A DNA stretch of 64,000 bases from positions 2,232,001 to 2,296,000 of the forward strand of contig OZ257133.1 of assembly GCA_965279135.1 (NCBI GenBank). The letters are read 5' to 3'. Numbering within the stretch: the stretch's first letter is position 1; each line of letters opens with the position of its first letter. The translations under genes were made by a program, and so were the position numbers. Of this stretch, positions 41,866-51,259 are shown piece by piece. The DNA is from Croceimicrobium sp965279135 (GTDB lineage: Bacteria > Bacteroidota > Bacteroidia > Flavobacteriales > Schleiferiaceae). The notes beneath the pieces were generated by a model. It had not been told where the DNA came from. It saw only the letters and a program-made list of their open reading frames with translations, and ran no database searches.

Positions 41866-43188
41866 TTAGTTTGATTTTACCCCAATACAATGGTATTCAA
41901 AACCTAGTTCAGCCATTCTTTGGATGGAGAAGATATTACGACCATCAAATACCAATGGATTCTTCAAGGATGCTTTAATCTCTTCAAAATCGGGAACTCG
42001 GAATTCACTCCATTCCGTCACCACTAATAAAGCGTCTGCTCCTTCAATGGCTTCATATTCGTTTTTAGCATAGGTAATGCGATCACCTAAATCGTGGGTC
42101 GCTTCCTCCATTGCCACTGGATCGTATGCGCTAACAGTTGCGCCTTCTGCCAATAGTTTATTGATAATTACTACTGATGGCGCTTCACGCATATCATCGG
42201 TATTTGGTTTAAAGGATAGTCCCCAAATAGCAAAATGCTTACCCTTTAAATCGCCATTAAAGCGCTTCATTACTTTGTTGAAGAGAATAGACTTTTGATC
42301 GTCATTCACGTCCTCTACAGCCTGAAGGATTCGCATTTCATGTCCGTTCTCACGCGCAGTGCGCACCAAAGCTTTAACATCCTTTGGAAAACAAGATCCT
42401 CCATAACCGATACCGGGATAGATGAATTTGTTGCCAATTCGAGGGTCGGAGCCAATTCCGCGGCGAACCAAATTCACATCAGCCCCCATAATCTCGCAAA
42501 GGTTTGCCACATCATTCATGAAAGAAATTTTGGTGGCAAGCATAGCATTGGCCGCATATTTTGTCATCTCAGCCGAAGGAACATCCATAAATATAACCGG
42601 ATGACCATTTAAGGTAAAGGGATGGTAAAGCTTCTCCAAAACCTTTCGAGCGCGATCGGATTCAATGCCAATCACAATACGGTCGGGTTTCATGAAATCA
42701 TTAACCGCTGCTCCCTCTTTCAAGAACTCAGGATTAGAAGCTACATCATAATCGATACTCACCCCACGGCGATCCAAGGCATCTTGAATTTCTTTCTTCA
42801 CTTTGGCTGCAGTACCTACCGGAACGGTTGATTTAGTGATAATTACTCCATAATCATTCATGTTCTCGCCAATCTCGCGCGCTACAGCCAATACATACTT
42901 GAGGTCTGCACTGCCATCTTCTCCCGGAGGAGTACCCACAGCAATAAAAGCGGCATCTGCTCCTTTGATGGCCTCGCCCAGGTTGGTAGAAAACTGTAAG
43001 CGGCCTTTCTCAAAATTGCGGTGTACGAGCTTATCTAATCCAGGCTCATAAATGGGGAGAATGCCCTTTTTTAGGTTTTCAATTTTTGTTACATCTACAT
43101 CAACGCATGTTACATCGATACCTACCTCGGATAAACAAGTACCCGTAACAAGTCCAACATAACCCGTTCCTACAATTACGATTTTCAT
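41866..43188 (-). CDS. ugd: UDP-glucose 6-dehydrogenase
   Basis: A 440-residue enzyme oxidising UDP-glucose to UDP-glucuronate with two NAD+. GTGYVGLVTGTCLSEVG is the N-terminal motif, SNPEFLKEGAAVNDF is in the middle domain, and the catalytic cysteine is in GIGYGGSCFPKDVKAL. The sequence follows TuaD/Ugd-type enzymes, not the UDP-N-acetyl dehydrogenases. It precedes the UDP-glucuronate decarboxylase gene, its metabolic next step, and follows the aminotransferase gene by 2 bases. Confidence 0.95.
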   Translation of the reverse strand: MKIVIVGTGYVGLVTGTCLSEVGIDVTCVDVDVTKIENLKKGILPIYEPGLDKLVHRNFEKGRLQFSTNLGEAIKGADAAFIAVGTPPGEDGSADLKYVLAVAREIGENMNDYGVIITKSTVPVGTAAKVKKEIQDALDRRGVSIDYDVASNPEFLKEGAAVNDFMKPDRIVIGIESDRARKVLEKLYHPFTLNGHPVIFMDVPSAEMTKYAANAMLATKISFMNDVANLCEIMGADVNLVRRGIGSDPRIGNKFIYPGIGYGGSCFPKDVKALVRTARENGHEMRILQAVEDVNDDQKSILFNKVMKRFNGDLKGKHFAIWGLSFKPNTDDMREAPSVVIINKLLAEGATVSAYDPVAMEEATHDLGDRITYAKNEYEAIEGADALLVVTEWSEFRVPDFEEIKASLKNPLVFDGRNIFSIQRMAELGFEYHCIGVKSN

Positions 43189-43190
43189 GA

Positions 43191-44327
43191 CTATTGTTTG
43201 TTGAGGAAGTTCTTTACTTCAGTGGTTATTAACTCGAGCTGTTCCTGCTGCAACTCAGTGTGCATGGGGAGAGAGAAAACACGACTCACTAGCCTTTCGG
43301 TTACAGGAAAGTCGCCATCACCATACCTTTCATCTTTGTAAGCTTTTTGCATATGCAAGGCCACCGGATAATAGATCATAGCCGGAATATCCTTGGTCTT
43401 TAGATATTCAACGAGGGCATTGCGATCAATACCATCCGCCAATTGAAGGGTGTACTGATGGAAGACATGGCTAGAGCGGCTATCGCGAACAGGAGTTTTC
43501 AATTCGTCAACATCGGCGAAAGCCTGATCATAGTATTCCGCTGCCGCTTGACGAGCAGCAATATAGGAGTCTAAATGAGGCAGCTTGCAACGTAAAATTG
43601 CCGCCTGAATAGTATCTAATCTGGAGTTAACCCCGATCATGTCGTGGTAGTAGCGTACAGTTTGACCGTGATTGGCGATAATGCGAATTTTCTTAGCTAA
43701 TTCGTCATCATTAGTGAATATAGCTCCACCATCGCCATAGCAACCTAAGTTTTTAGAAGGGAAGAATGACGTAGTTCCCACATTGCCAATAGTCCCTGCC
43801 CTAGCGCTGTTACCATTCTTGAAGGTGTAGTCAGAACCGATTGCCTGGGCTGTGTCTTCTACCACAAATAGGCCATGCTCATTAGCGATTTCCATTACGG
43901 CGTCCATATCGGCACACTGACCGAAAAGGTGAACCGGCACAATAGCTTTGGTTTTGTCGGTTATTGCGGCTCTAACCTGATCTGGATTTAATCCAAAGGT
44001 ATCCTCATCAACATCCACTAGAACCGGCGTTAAGCCCAATAAGGCAATAACTTCAGCCGTAGCTACATAGGTGAATGTAGCAGTAATCACCTCATCCCCA
44101 GGCTTTAAACCTAAGCCCATCATAGCAATTTGCAAAGCATCGGTCCCATTTGCACAAGGGATAACATGCTTTACTCCTAAATAATCTTCTAGTTCGGCTT
44201 GGAATGATTTGACTTCTGGTCCGTTGATATAAGCAGAAGAGCGCACTACATTTGTTATGGCTTGGTCTACTTCGGATTGGATCTTTTCGTATTGGCTGAT
44301 TAAATCAACCATCTGAATTTTCTTCAT
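43191..44327 (-). CDS. DegT/DnrJ/EryC1/StrS (WbpE-like) sugar aminotransferase
   Basis: A 378-residue PLP-dependent aminotransferase acting on keto-sugar nucleotides. PLP-binding features are CANGTDALQIAMMGLGL, VEDTAQAIGSDY and the lysine in TSFFPSKNLGCYGDGGAI. The wording is close to WbpE/WlbC enzymes that make 3-amino glucuronate derivatives, although partner genes wbpB and wbpD are not seen here. I start at the ATG at 44327 (MKKIQMVDLISQYEK); an upstream in-frame ATG would add 14 unconserved residues across the promoter region. First gene of the cassette, behind a minus-strand TATCTTTG at 44348-44355. Confidence 0.9.
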   Translation of the reverse strand: MKKIQMVDLISQYEKIQSEVDQAITNVVRSSAYINGPEVKSFQAELEDYLGVKHVIPCANGTDALQIAMMGLGLKPGDEVITATFTYVATAEVIALLGLTPVLVDVDEDTFGLNPDQVRAAITDKTKAIVPVHLFGQCADMDAVMEIANEHGLFVVEDTAQAIGSDYTFKNGNSARAGTIGNVGTTSFFPSKNLGCYGDGGAIFTNDDELAKKIRIIANHGQTVRYYHDMIGVNSRLDTIQAAILRCKLPHLDSYIAARQAAAEYYDQAFADVDELKTPVRDSRSSHVFHQYTLQLADGIDRNALVEYLKTKDIPAMIYYPVALHMQKAYKDERYGDGDFPVTERLVSRVFSLPMHTELQQEQLELITTEVKNFLNKQ

Positions 44328-44347
44328 GTAGTCTGTCAAATGTCTAA

Positions 44348-44386
44348 CAAAGATAAATAGCATTGCCAATAAGCAACTTATTTTTG
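44348..44386. promoter_or_regulatory. Divergent promoters, sugar cassette and outer-membrane protein
   Basis: Minus-strand TATCTTTG (44348-44355) lies 20 bases before the aminotransferase ATG; plus-strand TATTTTTG (44379-44386) lies 8 bases before the ATG at 44395. Both match TAnnTTTG. Confidence 0.6.
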
Positions 44387-44394
44387 CGATTAAT

Positions 44395-45156
44395 ATGAAA
44401 CGAATAAAAATTTATATTCTCCTAAGCGTTTTTAGTATTCCAATGATTCTTTGGGGACAAGAGGAAGAGGAAAAACCTGATCGGGCATGGTTATTCGGTG
44501 CAAGTATCGGGATGAACGATTCACAAGGTGACTGGGCAGAACAATTCGCAAATAACTTTACGGTTGGTGCACACGTTTCTCGGAAGTATTCTTCCAATTG
44601 GAGCATCGGTTTAGAATGGGATTTCCTCTTTGGCGGAGACATTGCCGATCGCAACGGAGCCTTGCGCAATGTGCTCACTGAGGATGGGAATCTAATTAAC
44701 ATCAACGGAAGCTACGGACAGGTGAATATTAATCAGCGGGGCTCTATGATTGGATTTGGGGTAGAAAAAACCATCCCCTGGTTGAGCCCAAATCTAAATA
44801 GCGGAATAAATCTGGCGCTATATGGAGGCTATACCTGGCACTGGCTTAATGTGGATAATGTTGGCAACGACTCTCCTCAAATAATTGACGAATATGAAAA
44901 AGGTTATGATCGATTATCTCAAGGACCACATTTAAGGCAGTCGATTGGTTACATTTTTCTTTCGGAAAATCGTTTGGTTAATTTTAAAGTTTCCTTCGAG
45001 CTCACGGAAATTTGGTCCCGAGATATGCGAGCTTATTACTATCCCATCGGCGAACTGTCTGGCGACACTCAATTCAACCTACTATATAGCTTAAAACTGA
45101 AGTGGTATATCCCTATCTATTTAGGCGGTAAAAAACAAGAGTATTATATCGACTAA
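44395..45156 (+). CDS. Predicted outer membrane beta-barrel protein
   Basis: A 253-residue protein with a signal peptide (1-21, ending MILWGQ). An acidic start (EEEEKPD) precedes alternating amphipathic strands: FTVGAHVSRKYSSNWSIGLE, INLALYGGYTWHWLNVDN, and LNLLYSLKLKWYIPIYL-like strands near the end. A barrel of eight to ten strands is likely. It is followed 22 bases later by waaA and may be co-transcribed, perhaps linked to lipopolysaccharide assembly (inference). Confidence 0.75.
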   Translation: MKRIKIYILLSVFSIPMILWGQEEEEKPDRAWLFGASIGMNDSQGDWAEQFANNFTVGAHVSRKYSSNWSIGLEWDFLFGGDIADRNGALRNVLTEDGNLININGSYGQVNINQRGSMIGFGVEKTIPWLSPNLNSGINLALYGGYTWHWLNVDNVGNDSPQIIDEYEKGYDRLSQGPHLRQSIGYIFLSENRLVNFKVSFELTEIWSRDMRAYYYPIGELSGDTQFNLLYSLKLKWYIPIYLGGKKQEYYID

Positions 45157-45178
45157 TATTCAAAAAGGCCTGTATGGC

Positions 45179-46408
45179 TTGGCAATCCGGGCTTATCGCC
45201 TGGGAATAAGTCTGGCAACAATACGTTCGGAAAAAGCACGTAAATGGATTGCTGGCCGAAAGGATTGGCGCGAAAAGCTAAGGCATTTGGTTAATCCTGA
45301 GAAGGATCGAATTCTTGTTCATGCTGCATCCTTAGGCGAGATGGAACAAGGTCTCCCGGTAGTTCAACTCCTGCGCAAGGAGTATCCCGATCATCAAATT
45401 ATCATCAGTTTTAATTCTCCAAGCGGTTACGAGCATTTTGAAGATCAGGAAAATGCCGATGCCATAATCTACTTACCGATAGACCTCAAAGCTGAGGCTA
45501 TAGATTTTGCCCAAATCCTTAAACCCAGGATGGCCTTGTTCATCAAATATGAGATTTGGCCAAACCTGATTGAAGCTCTAAAAGATGTAAACTGTAAACT
45601 GGTGCTGGCACCAGCGGTTTTCAGACCCAATCAAATCTATTTCAAGGGTGGAAAGTCCAATTGGTTTCGTCAGATTCTAAATCGATTTGATCAGATCTTA
45701 GTCCAAAACCAATATAGCCAGGAGCTTGTACACAAGATTGGTATTGAGCAAGTGCAAATCTGTGGTGATAGTCGTTTCGAAAAAGCAATGGCCAATACCA
45801 AAGAAGAGTTTAGATCCTCTTTGGTCGAGGATTTTCTGGTTGACACTCCTTGTTTCATGATTGGCAGTTCATGGCCAAAGGAAGAAGACCTGGCCCTGAA
45901 GCTTCTGGAAGATATAGAGTCAAAGCTCGTTTTGGCGCCGCACGATGTGAGTCCTGAGAACATAAATCGTATCCTAAGACTTTTTGATAGCTACAAGGCC
46001 TCAAAATTTAGTGAAGGAATAATTCGTGAAAATTCGCGGGTCCTGATAATCGACTCCATAGGGCAATTAAAATACCTCTATAGATATGCAGATATCGCAC
46101 TGATTGGTGGGGGCTTTGGTAAAGGAGTTCACAGTACCGTAGAGGCAGCAGCTTACCAAATACCCTTGCTCTTTGGGCCCAATCACACAAAGTTTCCGGA
46201 AACCATTGAAATGCAAGAAAAGGGTTTAGCCATTGCCATCAAGGACTTCCCAACCTTGCGAAACGCTTATCAAAAGCTTAGGCAAGAGTCAAAAGGATCT
46301 TCTTTCAAAAAGCAGTACCAAAGCTACCTGGATCAAAAGCAAGGAGCGAGTAAAATAATCTTTGAGGCCTGTAAAGTTTTAATTGACGGGAGTGGAGACC
46401 AAAGCTGA
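45179..46408 (+). CDS. waaA: 3-deoxy-D-manno-octulosonic acid (Kdo) transferase
   Basis: A glycosyltransferase of about 409 residues that adds Kdo to lipid A precursors at the inner membrane. It has the N-terminal domain with HAASLGEMEQGLPVVQLLR (catalytic Glu in the family), KYEIWPNLIEAL, and the donor-binding half with ALIGGGFGKGVHSTVEAA and GPNHTKFPET. The start is unusual: no ATG fits. The frame is open upstream through GLYG, which also resembles the family start (LYxxxIxxYxxxI). The annotated TTG at 45179 may therefore be too late; ATT at 45158, one base after the previous stop, or CTG at 45170 are candidates. Confidence 0.9.
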   Translation: MAIRAYRLGISLATIRSEKARKWIAGRKDWREKLRHLVNPEKDRILVHAASLGEMEQGLPVVQLLRKEYPDHQIIISFNSPSGYEHFEDQENADAIIYLPIDLKAEAIDFAQILKPRMALFIKYEIWPNLIEALKDVNCKLVLAPAVFRPNQIYFKGGKSNWFRQILNRFDQILVQNQYSQELVHKIGIEQVQICGDSRFEKAMANTKEEFRSSLVEDFLVDTPCFMIGSSWPKEEDLALKLLEDIESKLVLAPHDVSPENINRILRLFDSYKASKFSEGIIRENSRVLIIDSIGQLKYLYRYADIALIGGGFGKGVHSTVEAAAYQIPLLFGPNHTKFPETIEMQEKGLAIAIKDFPTLRNAYQKLRQESKGSSFKKQYQSYLDQKQGASKIIFEACKVLIDGSGDQS

Positions 46409-46925
46409 AATCCGAAGTCGTATTCGCAATGAACTAGCCCAGCTTGATCCTAAAACCAAGCAGAAATGGGATCAGGTTCTTTGCAAAAAGGTTCTTCAAT
46501 ATTTAAAAGATCACCGGGTTAAGGTACTTCACACCTATATTCCGATGGCCCAGGAAATTGATATAAAACCAGTTATTGAATACTGTTGGAAAAAAGACAT
46601 CGATGTGGTGGTTCCAAAAATGGAAGCGGGCAAGCAATTAAGCCATCATTTACTCGAGAGCTTTGAAGAGCTGGAAACAAATCGCCATGGGGTGATCGAA
46701 CCGGGAATTCCGAAGCCCTATTCGGAAGCCTATGATCTGATACTAGTACCCGGACTTGCTTTTGATGAAAACGATAATCGTTTGGGTTATGGTGGTGGAT
46801 ACTATGACCGATTTCTTAAAAAGGAAGACCACAGCCTCGCACTTGCCTATCCCTTTATGCTATTGAAGGGGCTTCCGGTAGAAGATCACGACATTGCCCT
46901 CACCAAGATTATCGGAATAAGCTAA
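46392..46925 (+). CDS. 5-formyltetrahydrofolate cyclo-ligase
   Basis: About 177 residues. The enzyme uses ATP to convert 5-formyl-THF to 5,10-methenyl-THF in folate metabolism. The diagnostic C-terminal motif is RLGYGGGYYDRFL, with the phosphate-binding LILVPGLAFDE before it; the N-terminal KAEIRSRIRNEL has the family substrate-binding helix. The start is GTG at 46392 or TTG at 46383, both within the waaA end (overlap about 17-26 bases), so translation is coupled to waaA. Confidence 0.93.
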   Translation: METKAEIRSRIRNELAQLDPKTKQKWDQVLCKKVLQYLKDHRVKVLHTYIPMAQEIDIKPVIEYCWKKDIDVVVPKMEAGKQLSHHLLESFEELETNRHGVIEPGIPKPYSEAYDLILVPGLAFDENDNRLGYGGGYYDRFLKKEDHSLALAYPFMLLKGLPVEDHDIALTKIIGIS

Positions 46926-46927
46926 AG

Positions 46928-47458
46928 CTAGCCCAGCTTCAATTGAAAGCTTTCAAAAATCTTTTCCTGAATAGCCTTGAACTTTTCAAACTCACTTTTT
47001 TCAGCGGTAAAGGTTAAGAGGTAGGCCTTTTTCTCAATCACCCAGATGTATTGAACAAACTTTAAGTTGCGCTCCCCCTGGATCCCAGCATATACCAGAT
47101 GATGAGAGGCGACACCATCCTTATTCATCCGCTCTGAGGTTAACAATTTACTGTCCTGAAAAATTGCCCCCAACTGATCCTTGGTGAGCTTGATATACGA
47201 ATCCAAATTCAAGTTGTAGGCAGAAATATCCTGGATCATGAAATTCACATTGTCCTTAAATGAATCTTCCGGAGAATCGAGGGGACTAAAAAGAATAAAT
47301 GTGGTTCCCATTTGTCCGGTTTCATTTAATTCCCAATCGCCAGGGTATTGAACCGAGAAATTCTCTTTGTTCAAATCTTTCCAGGTATCGGATTGAGCCT
47401 GAATTGATAAGAGCGGACTGATGCTGAGGAGCAAAATTGAAACAATGCGATTAACCAT
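46928..47458 (-). CDS. Secreted PsbP-related protein
   Basis: A 176-residue exported protein with a signal peptide (1-21, ending LSIQAQ). The mature region has the PsbP/DUF1795-like pattern: ENFSVQYPGDWELNE, then FILFSPLDSPEDSFKDNVNF, SYIKLTKDQLGAIF and a final AIQEKIFESFQL helix. Small proteins of this fold occur widely in Bacteroidota, role unknown; they are not evidence for photosynthesis. It converges with the folate enzyme gene, 2 bases away. Confidence 0.8.
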   Translation of the reverse strand: MVNRIVSILLLSISPLLSIQAQSDTWKDLNKENFSVQYPGDWELNETGQMGTTFILFSPLDSPEDSFKDNVNFMIQDISAYNLNLDSYIKLTKDQLGAIFQDSKLLTSERMNKDGVASHHLVYAGIQGERNLKFVQYIWVIEKKAYLLTFTAEKSEFEKFKAIQEKIFESFQLKLG

Positions 47459-47523
47459 AATTACCTTTTAAATACAGCTTGCAAACTAATCATAATGCAG
47501 AAGCCATTATAAGCCAAGAGCTA

Positions 47524-47955
47524 TCAAGGGCTAGAAATTTTTAAAGGAAGGTATTCATGGTAGGCGTACTTACCGCTACCCAGTTGACCATATTCACCTA
47601 AACTAACTATAAAATAGTCCCCGCCATGATCATAGTCCCATTGGCCACTTTCTAAGGTACTATCATTTTCAAAGACCCGATAGCGATTTCCTGCATCTAG
47701 TTCCAGTACACATTTCAGGCAATTTGGATAGTCAGTTAAATAATAATAACCGACCCATTCCAACTCCGCTTCCCGATGCTCTGTATATCGATAAGTGCTA
47801 AAGAGCACCAGGGGAATACTTGCAACAATAAAATAGATGTAATGGAGAGTGCGTAAGCTTTTCCGATTAAGCACCAACAATCCCAATAGCAAAAGTGCCG
47901 GAGCGCTTAGTACAAAATAGATGAACAGAACAAATAAGCTTCCAATTGCGTACAT
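47524..47955 (-). CDS. Hypothetical membrane protein
   Basis: A 143-residue protein with two N-terminal membrane segments (about 4-30 and 36-56) followed by an extracytoplasmic domain of about 85 residues. The domain has CLKCVLELDAGNRYRVFEND, with cysteines spaced as C-X2-C. I do not recognise the family. The soluble part has beta-strand character (YFIVSLGEYGQLG). It is followed by other small envelope protein genes on the minus strand. Confidence 0.7.
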   Translation of the reverse strand: MYAIGSLFVLFIYFVLSAPALLLLGLLVLNRKSLRTLHYIYFIVASIPLVLFSTYRYTEHREAELEWVGYYYLTDYPNCLKCVLELDAGNRYRVFENDSTLESGQWDYDHGGDYFIVSLGEYGQLGSGKYAYHEYLPLKISSP

Positions 47956-47978
47956 CTTGTTTGGGTTAATTTTAAAGG

Positions 47979-48665
47979 CTATCTACATTTTTCCAATTCC
48001 TTGTCAGCCTGTTTTAATAGATCAATGGTGGTCTCCTCGTATTTAATGAGTAAATCCAGGTCCCTAAGCATATCTACGCTCTTTTCACCAGGCTCCTTAT
48101 CACCTAAAAAGTATTGATACAAATCCTTATTCCTGTCCTTAACTTCATGGAAAACCTTGTAAACGGTTCCCAAATAGAGCAAGCAATCAAAACTGTAACT
48201 TGAGCCTATTCCACTGTTTAACAAAGTCTCCCAGGCAATAGTGCTCATTTCAATTTGCGGAAGGCTAAAATCTATTTGTACGTCTGCCCTATATTGATAA
48301 GTATTACTATCAATTTGGATTGAATCTGAGACCTTTACAATTCCAGGGTTCCTTTCCTTAAAGGCTTGCATACTATCCTTGTGCACAATAAATTCCTCCT
48401 CTTCAGAAACATTATCCTCTATAAAAGAGATGGTTTCCAACATCATTCTATGCTTTTCGATCGCCTGTTCTAAAGCCTCTTTATTATTTACCATTTCGGC
48501 CAGAACGTTTTCAATTCCAATAGACTTTTGATCAGACAACTTTCGGTTAGCGAGCCATTCATTGAGCCATAGAGCCATAAACACCCCGATCAGGGTAGCG
48601 GTAAGTGTAATTACCCAGTTACTTGAGAAGAATCTGGGGCGCGAACGATCTGAAAAGCTTCTCAT
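47979..48665 (-). CDS. Membrane-anchored coiled-coil protein, function unknown
   Basis: A 228-residue protein with one transmembrane segment at about 16-36 (SNWVITLTATLIGVFMALWL) after a basic N terminus. A helical, charged extracytoplasmic region follows (AEMVNNKEALEQAIEKHRMM; LLKQADKELEK). The layout (basic start, one membrane helix ending LNEWLANRKL, helical domain) recalls the DUF6090-type family common in Bacteroidota, but the match is weak and I do not claim it. A conserved-looking WETLLNSG motif sits near residue 148. Confidence 0.68.
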   Translation of the reverse strand: MRSFSDRSRPRFFSSNWVITLTATLIGVFMALWLNEWLANRKLSDQKSIGIENVLAEMVNNKEALEQAIEKHRMMLETISFIEDNVSEEEEFIVHKDSMQAFKERNPGIVKVSDSIQIDSNTYQYRADVQIDFSLPQIEMSTIAWETLLNSGIGSSYSFDCLLYLGTVYKVFHEVKDRNKDLYQYFLGDKEPGEKSVDMLRDLDLLIKYEETTIDLLKQADKELEKCR

Positions 48666-48695
48666 CTTTTAGGATTGATTTAGACTTATAGAAAA

Positions 48696-49304
48696 CTAAG
48701 CAGCATCATCTTTAGGACCGGCATTGCGACCTTTGGGATGATTGGCTTTAATGTTTAAAGCAGCTTTAGTAGCTGTCTCTTCTATTCTTTTATTTCGGGT
48801 TTCATCCCGACGGGCATTCTTAATCCACTCTAGTATTCCCCGCTTGGAGGAATCCGGGAAACGTTGAAAGTAGTAGGCCGCCTGGGGAGTAGAATTTAGA
48901 GCTAATTGTAAATCCTGAGGAATAATCAACCGCTCCACATCATCTAAAAACTCCCAGGCACCATTGCCCTTGGCGGTGTTAATCAGGGCTAATCCTGGAG
49001 CAGCCATGCGTCCGTCTTTAATCAAACGTGCCACCCTCTCCTTATTCGATCCAGACCAATTACTTTTTGAATTGCGAGAAGAGATGAGCAACATGGTTCG
49101 CTGATCATCTAATTTGCGTGCAAGACTATCTATCCAACCAAAGCACAACAGCTCATCTACAATCTCATCGTAAGGAAGGAATGGTTTATTGACCGTCTTT
49201 TTCCATTTCACCAACCAAACACTCTCTGTCTGTTGGTAATTATTCTCTAACCAGGTTCTTAATTCTGAACTGGACTCAACAAATACTTTAGCGAGATCTT
49301 TCAA
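48696..49304 (-). CDS. YdeI/OmpD-associated family protein
   Basis: A 202-residue cytoplasmic protein of the YdeI (bacteriocin-protection) family. The N-terminal LRTWLENNYQQTESVWLVKW and FGWIDSLARKLD motifs and the C-terminal three-helix region (YYFQRFPDSSKRGILEWIKN) are typical. In E. coli YdeI relates to polymyxin or bacteriocin resistance; the biochemical role is unclear. The start is TTG at 49304, preceded directly by an in-frame stop, so no upstream ATG is available. It follows the S9 peptidase gene by 17 bases. Confidence 0.85.
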   Translation of the reverse strand: MKDLAKVFVESSSELRTWLENNYQQTESVWLVKWKKTVNKPFLPYDEIVDELLCFGWIDSLARKLDDQRTMLLISSRNSKSNWSGSNKERVARLIKDGRMAAPGLALINTAKGNGAWEFLDDVERLIIPQDLQLALNSTPQAAYYFQRFPDSSKRGILEWIKNARRDETRNKRIEETATKAALNIKANHPKGRNAGPKDDAA

Positions 49305-49321
49305 TCAGCAGTGGTTTATTC

Positions 49322-51259
49322 TCACGAAGATTGGACTTCCATTTCTTCAGCACTTTTCTCGCTCAGTCCTTTTAGATACTTGTCCAAAAAAGTCTTTACC
49401 TGGCCGTAACCTTTAATCTCATTTTCCTTTTTCCTAAAACCATGTCCTTCATCATCGAAGATCACATATTCTACAGGCACTCCATTCGCTTTCACGCCTT
49501 CCACAATTTCATCAGATTCTACCTGAAGAACCCGAACATCATTGGCCCCCTGCAAAACCATCAAAGGCTTAGTTACTTTCTCGGTTTGAAAGAGCGGTGA
49601 TATGTTGTACAGGCGAACGGAGTCTTCGGTATTAGGATCACCAAGCTCATCATACAAAGCTTGACGATAGGATTCCCAGTAAGGAGGAATAGATTTCAAA
49701 GTACGTAGCCAATTAGTCACTCCAAAAATGTTAACCCCAACATCGAATTCTTCTGGTGTAAAAGTTAAGGCCGCCATGGTCATATAGCCACCGTAGGAAC
49801 CACCAATGATACCGATGCGATCGGCATCTACAACACCGGTTCCAATCAAATAGTCTTTAGCGGCAATGCAGTCTTTCAAATCTTTATCTCCATGATTCTT
49901 ATCGTCCATATGGTTGAACTCTTTACCATATCCGCTACTACCACGATTATTAACAGCGATTACCGCGTATCCATGATTAACGAGGTATTGTATTAAAGGG
50001 AAATAGTTTAACCTTGACTGCCCACCCGGACCACCGTGCACCCACACTAAACCGGGGGCAGGATTTTCTGCAGTAGCAGTTTTTGGTTGATAGTAGATGG
50101 CGGGAATCTCTAAACCATCGAAAGAGGAATAACGGATCGATTGCCCTTCAACTAAATCCTCCGCATTAATATCTGGATTTAGAGTATTGCTAAGCTTTTT
50201 AAGATCACCACTTTCAAAATTGTAGACATAGATATTACTAGGTGAGGAAGAAGTGGCCACCGTAAGCCGAGCAAGCTTTTCACTTTTAGAAATGTTTACG
50301 GAAGAAATACTACCTCCTTCAATCTCCGGTAAGCTAACCTCTTCGCCAGTGCTCTGATCAAAAACCTTCACCAGGGTTTTAGCATCCTGATTAATACCGA
50401 TCACTCGATATTTCTCATTCCAGGAGTCATAGGCATACCAAACATCCCAATCGGTTTCAAAGACTTTGCTTACATCCCCACTTTCCAAATTTCGCTTAGC
50501 CAAATAGACAAAATCGGATGACTCATCCGTGAGATAGTAGAGAAACTGATTATCTAAACTGAAATACAGAGGACCATAAGTGGCATCTCCTTCATGAATG
50601 GAAATATCAGTTCTTTCATCAGTCTCTCTATCATAGAGGTACATCTTGGAATCTGCATTGGTAATGGTTTGGGTGATGGCATAGTAGCGCTCATTAGGCG
50701 AAATAGCACCTAGATCGAGTCCGTCATCATTCTGATAAATCAGCTCCTTAGCAGGAAGGGCTGAATCCATGTCGGAAATAGCCATCTTATAAACGTCCAT
50801 GAATTTGGGATCTCGCTCATTGGTTGAGAGATACATACTCTCCTGATCCCTTGTCCAGCCCCAAAAACTATTTCTTGCGCCTTCTATAGGATTCAGGTCC
50901 TTGGCATTGCCCTCCTCATCGCGCAGGTAGATCTTGTAATTCTCGTTTCCTCCCTGATCAAAAGTGTAGAGTAGCCGACCATCTCCCGGCAGGTAAGATT
51001 GCGCAAAAAATGACTCCTCGGTCGAATTAGTGATCTGAGTTTTCGCTCCGCTTTCGATATCAATTTCGAAAACATTGTAAATGCCGGTCTCATTGCTACT
51101 CACCAACAGCTTTGTTTCATCAGGGGAAAAGCTTCCGCCGCTGATACTTATGTTTTCATAAAATTGATCAATGCTATACTGGTTGACCGCAATTTCCTGC
51201 GGAGTTTCCTGACAGGCAACAATAAGAGCTAAGGCTAAAAGGAGAGCTGGCTTTTTCAT
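49322..51259 (-). CDS. S9 family prolyl oligopeptidase-like lipoprotein
   Basis: A 645-residue lipidated peptidase. The lipobox LALIVAC gives Cys16. A beta-propeller (about 35-360) precedes the alpha/beta-hydrolase domain with triad candidates Ser488 (GGSYGGY), Asp574 (GANDVRV) and His606 (EGHGF). The motif VNNRGSSGYGKEF is common in bacterial S9C/acylaminoacyl peptidases. It differs from the soluble S9 at 28.4 kb by lipidation and probably faces the periplasm. The tail of about 25 residues is acidic. It is followed by the YdeI gene. Confidence 0.92.
   Translation of the reverse strand: MKKPALLLALALIVACQETPQEIAVNQYSIDQFYENISISGGSFSPDETKLLVSSNETGIYNVFEIDIESGAKTQITNSTEESFFAQSYLPGDGRLLYTFDQGGNENYKIYLRDEEGNAKDLNPIEGARNSFWGWTRDQESMYLSTNERDPKFMDVYKMAISDMDSALPAKELIYQNDDGLDLGAISPNERYYAITQTITNADSKMYLYDRETDERTDISIHEGDATYGPLYFSLDNQFLYYLTDESSDFVYLAKRNLESGDVSKVFETDWDVWYAYDSWNEKYRVIGINQDAKTLVKVFDQSTGEEVSLPEIEGGSISSVNISKSEKLARLTVATSSSPSNIYVYNFESGDLKKLSNTLNPDINAEDLVEGQSIRYSSFDGLEIPAIYYQPKTATAENPAPGLVWVHGGPGGQSRLNYFPLIQYLVNHGYAVIAVNNRGSSGYGKEFNHMDDKNHGDKDLKDCIAAKDYLIGTGVVDADRIGIIGGSYGGYMTMAALTFTPEEFDVGVNIFGVTNWLRTLKSIPPYWESYRQALYDELGDPNTEDSVRLYNISPLFQTEKVTKPLMVLQGANDVRVLQVESDEIVEGVKANGVPVEYVIFDDEGHGFRKKENEIKGYGQVKTFLDKYLKGLSEKSAEEMEVQSS

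Noticed and set aside
46928..47458. PsbP-like protein as evidence of photosynthesis
   Set aside because: Small PsbP-related secreted proteins are common in non-photosynthetic Bacteroidota, and no photosystem genes are present.
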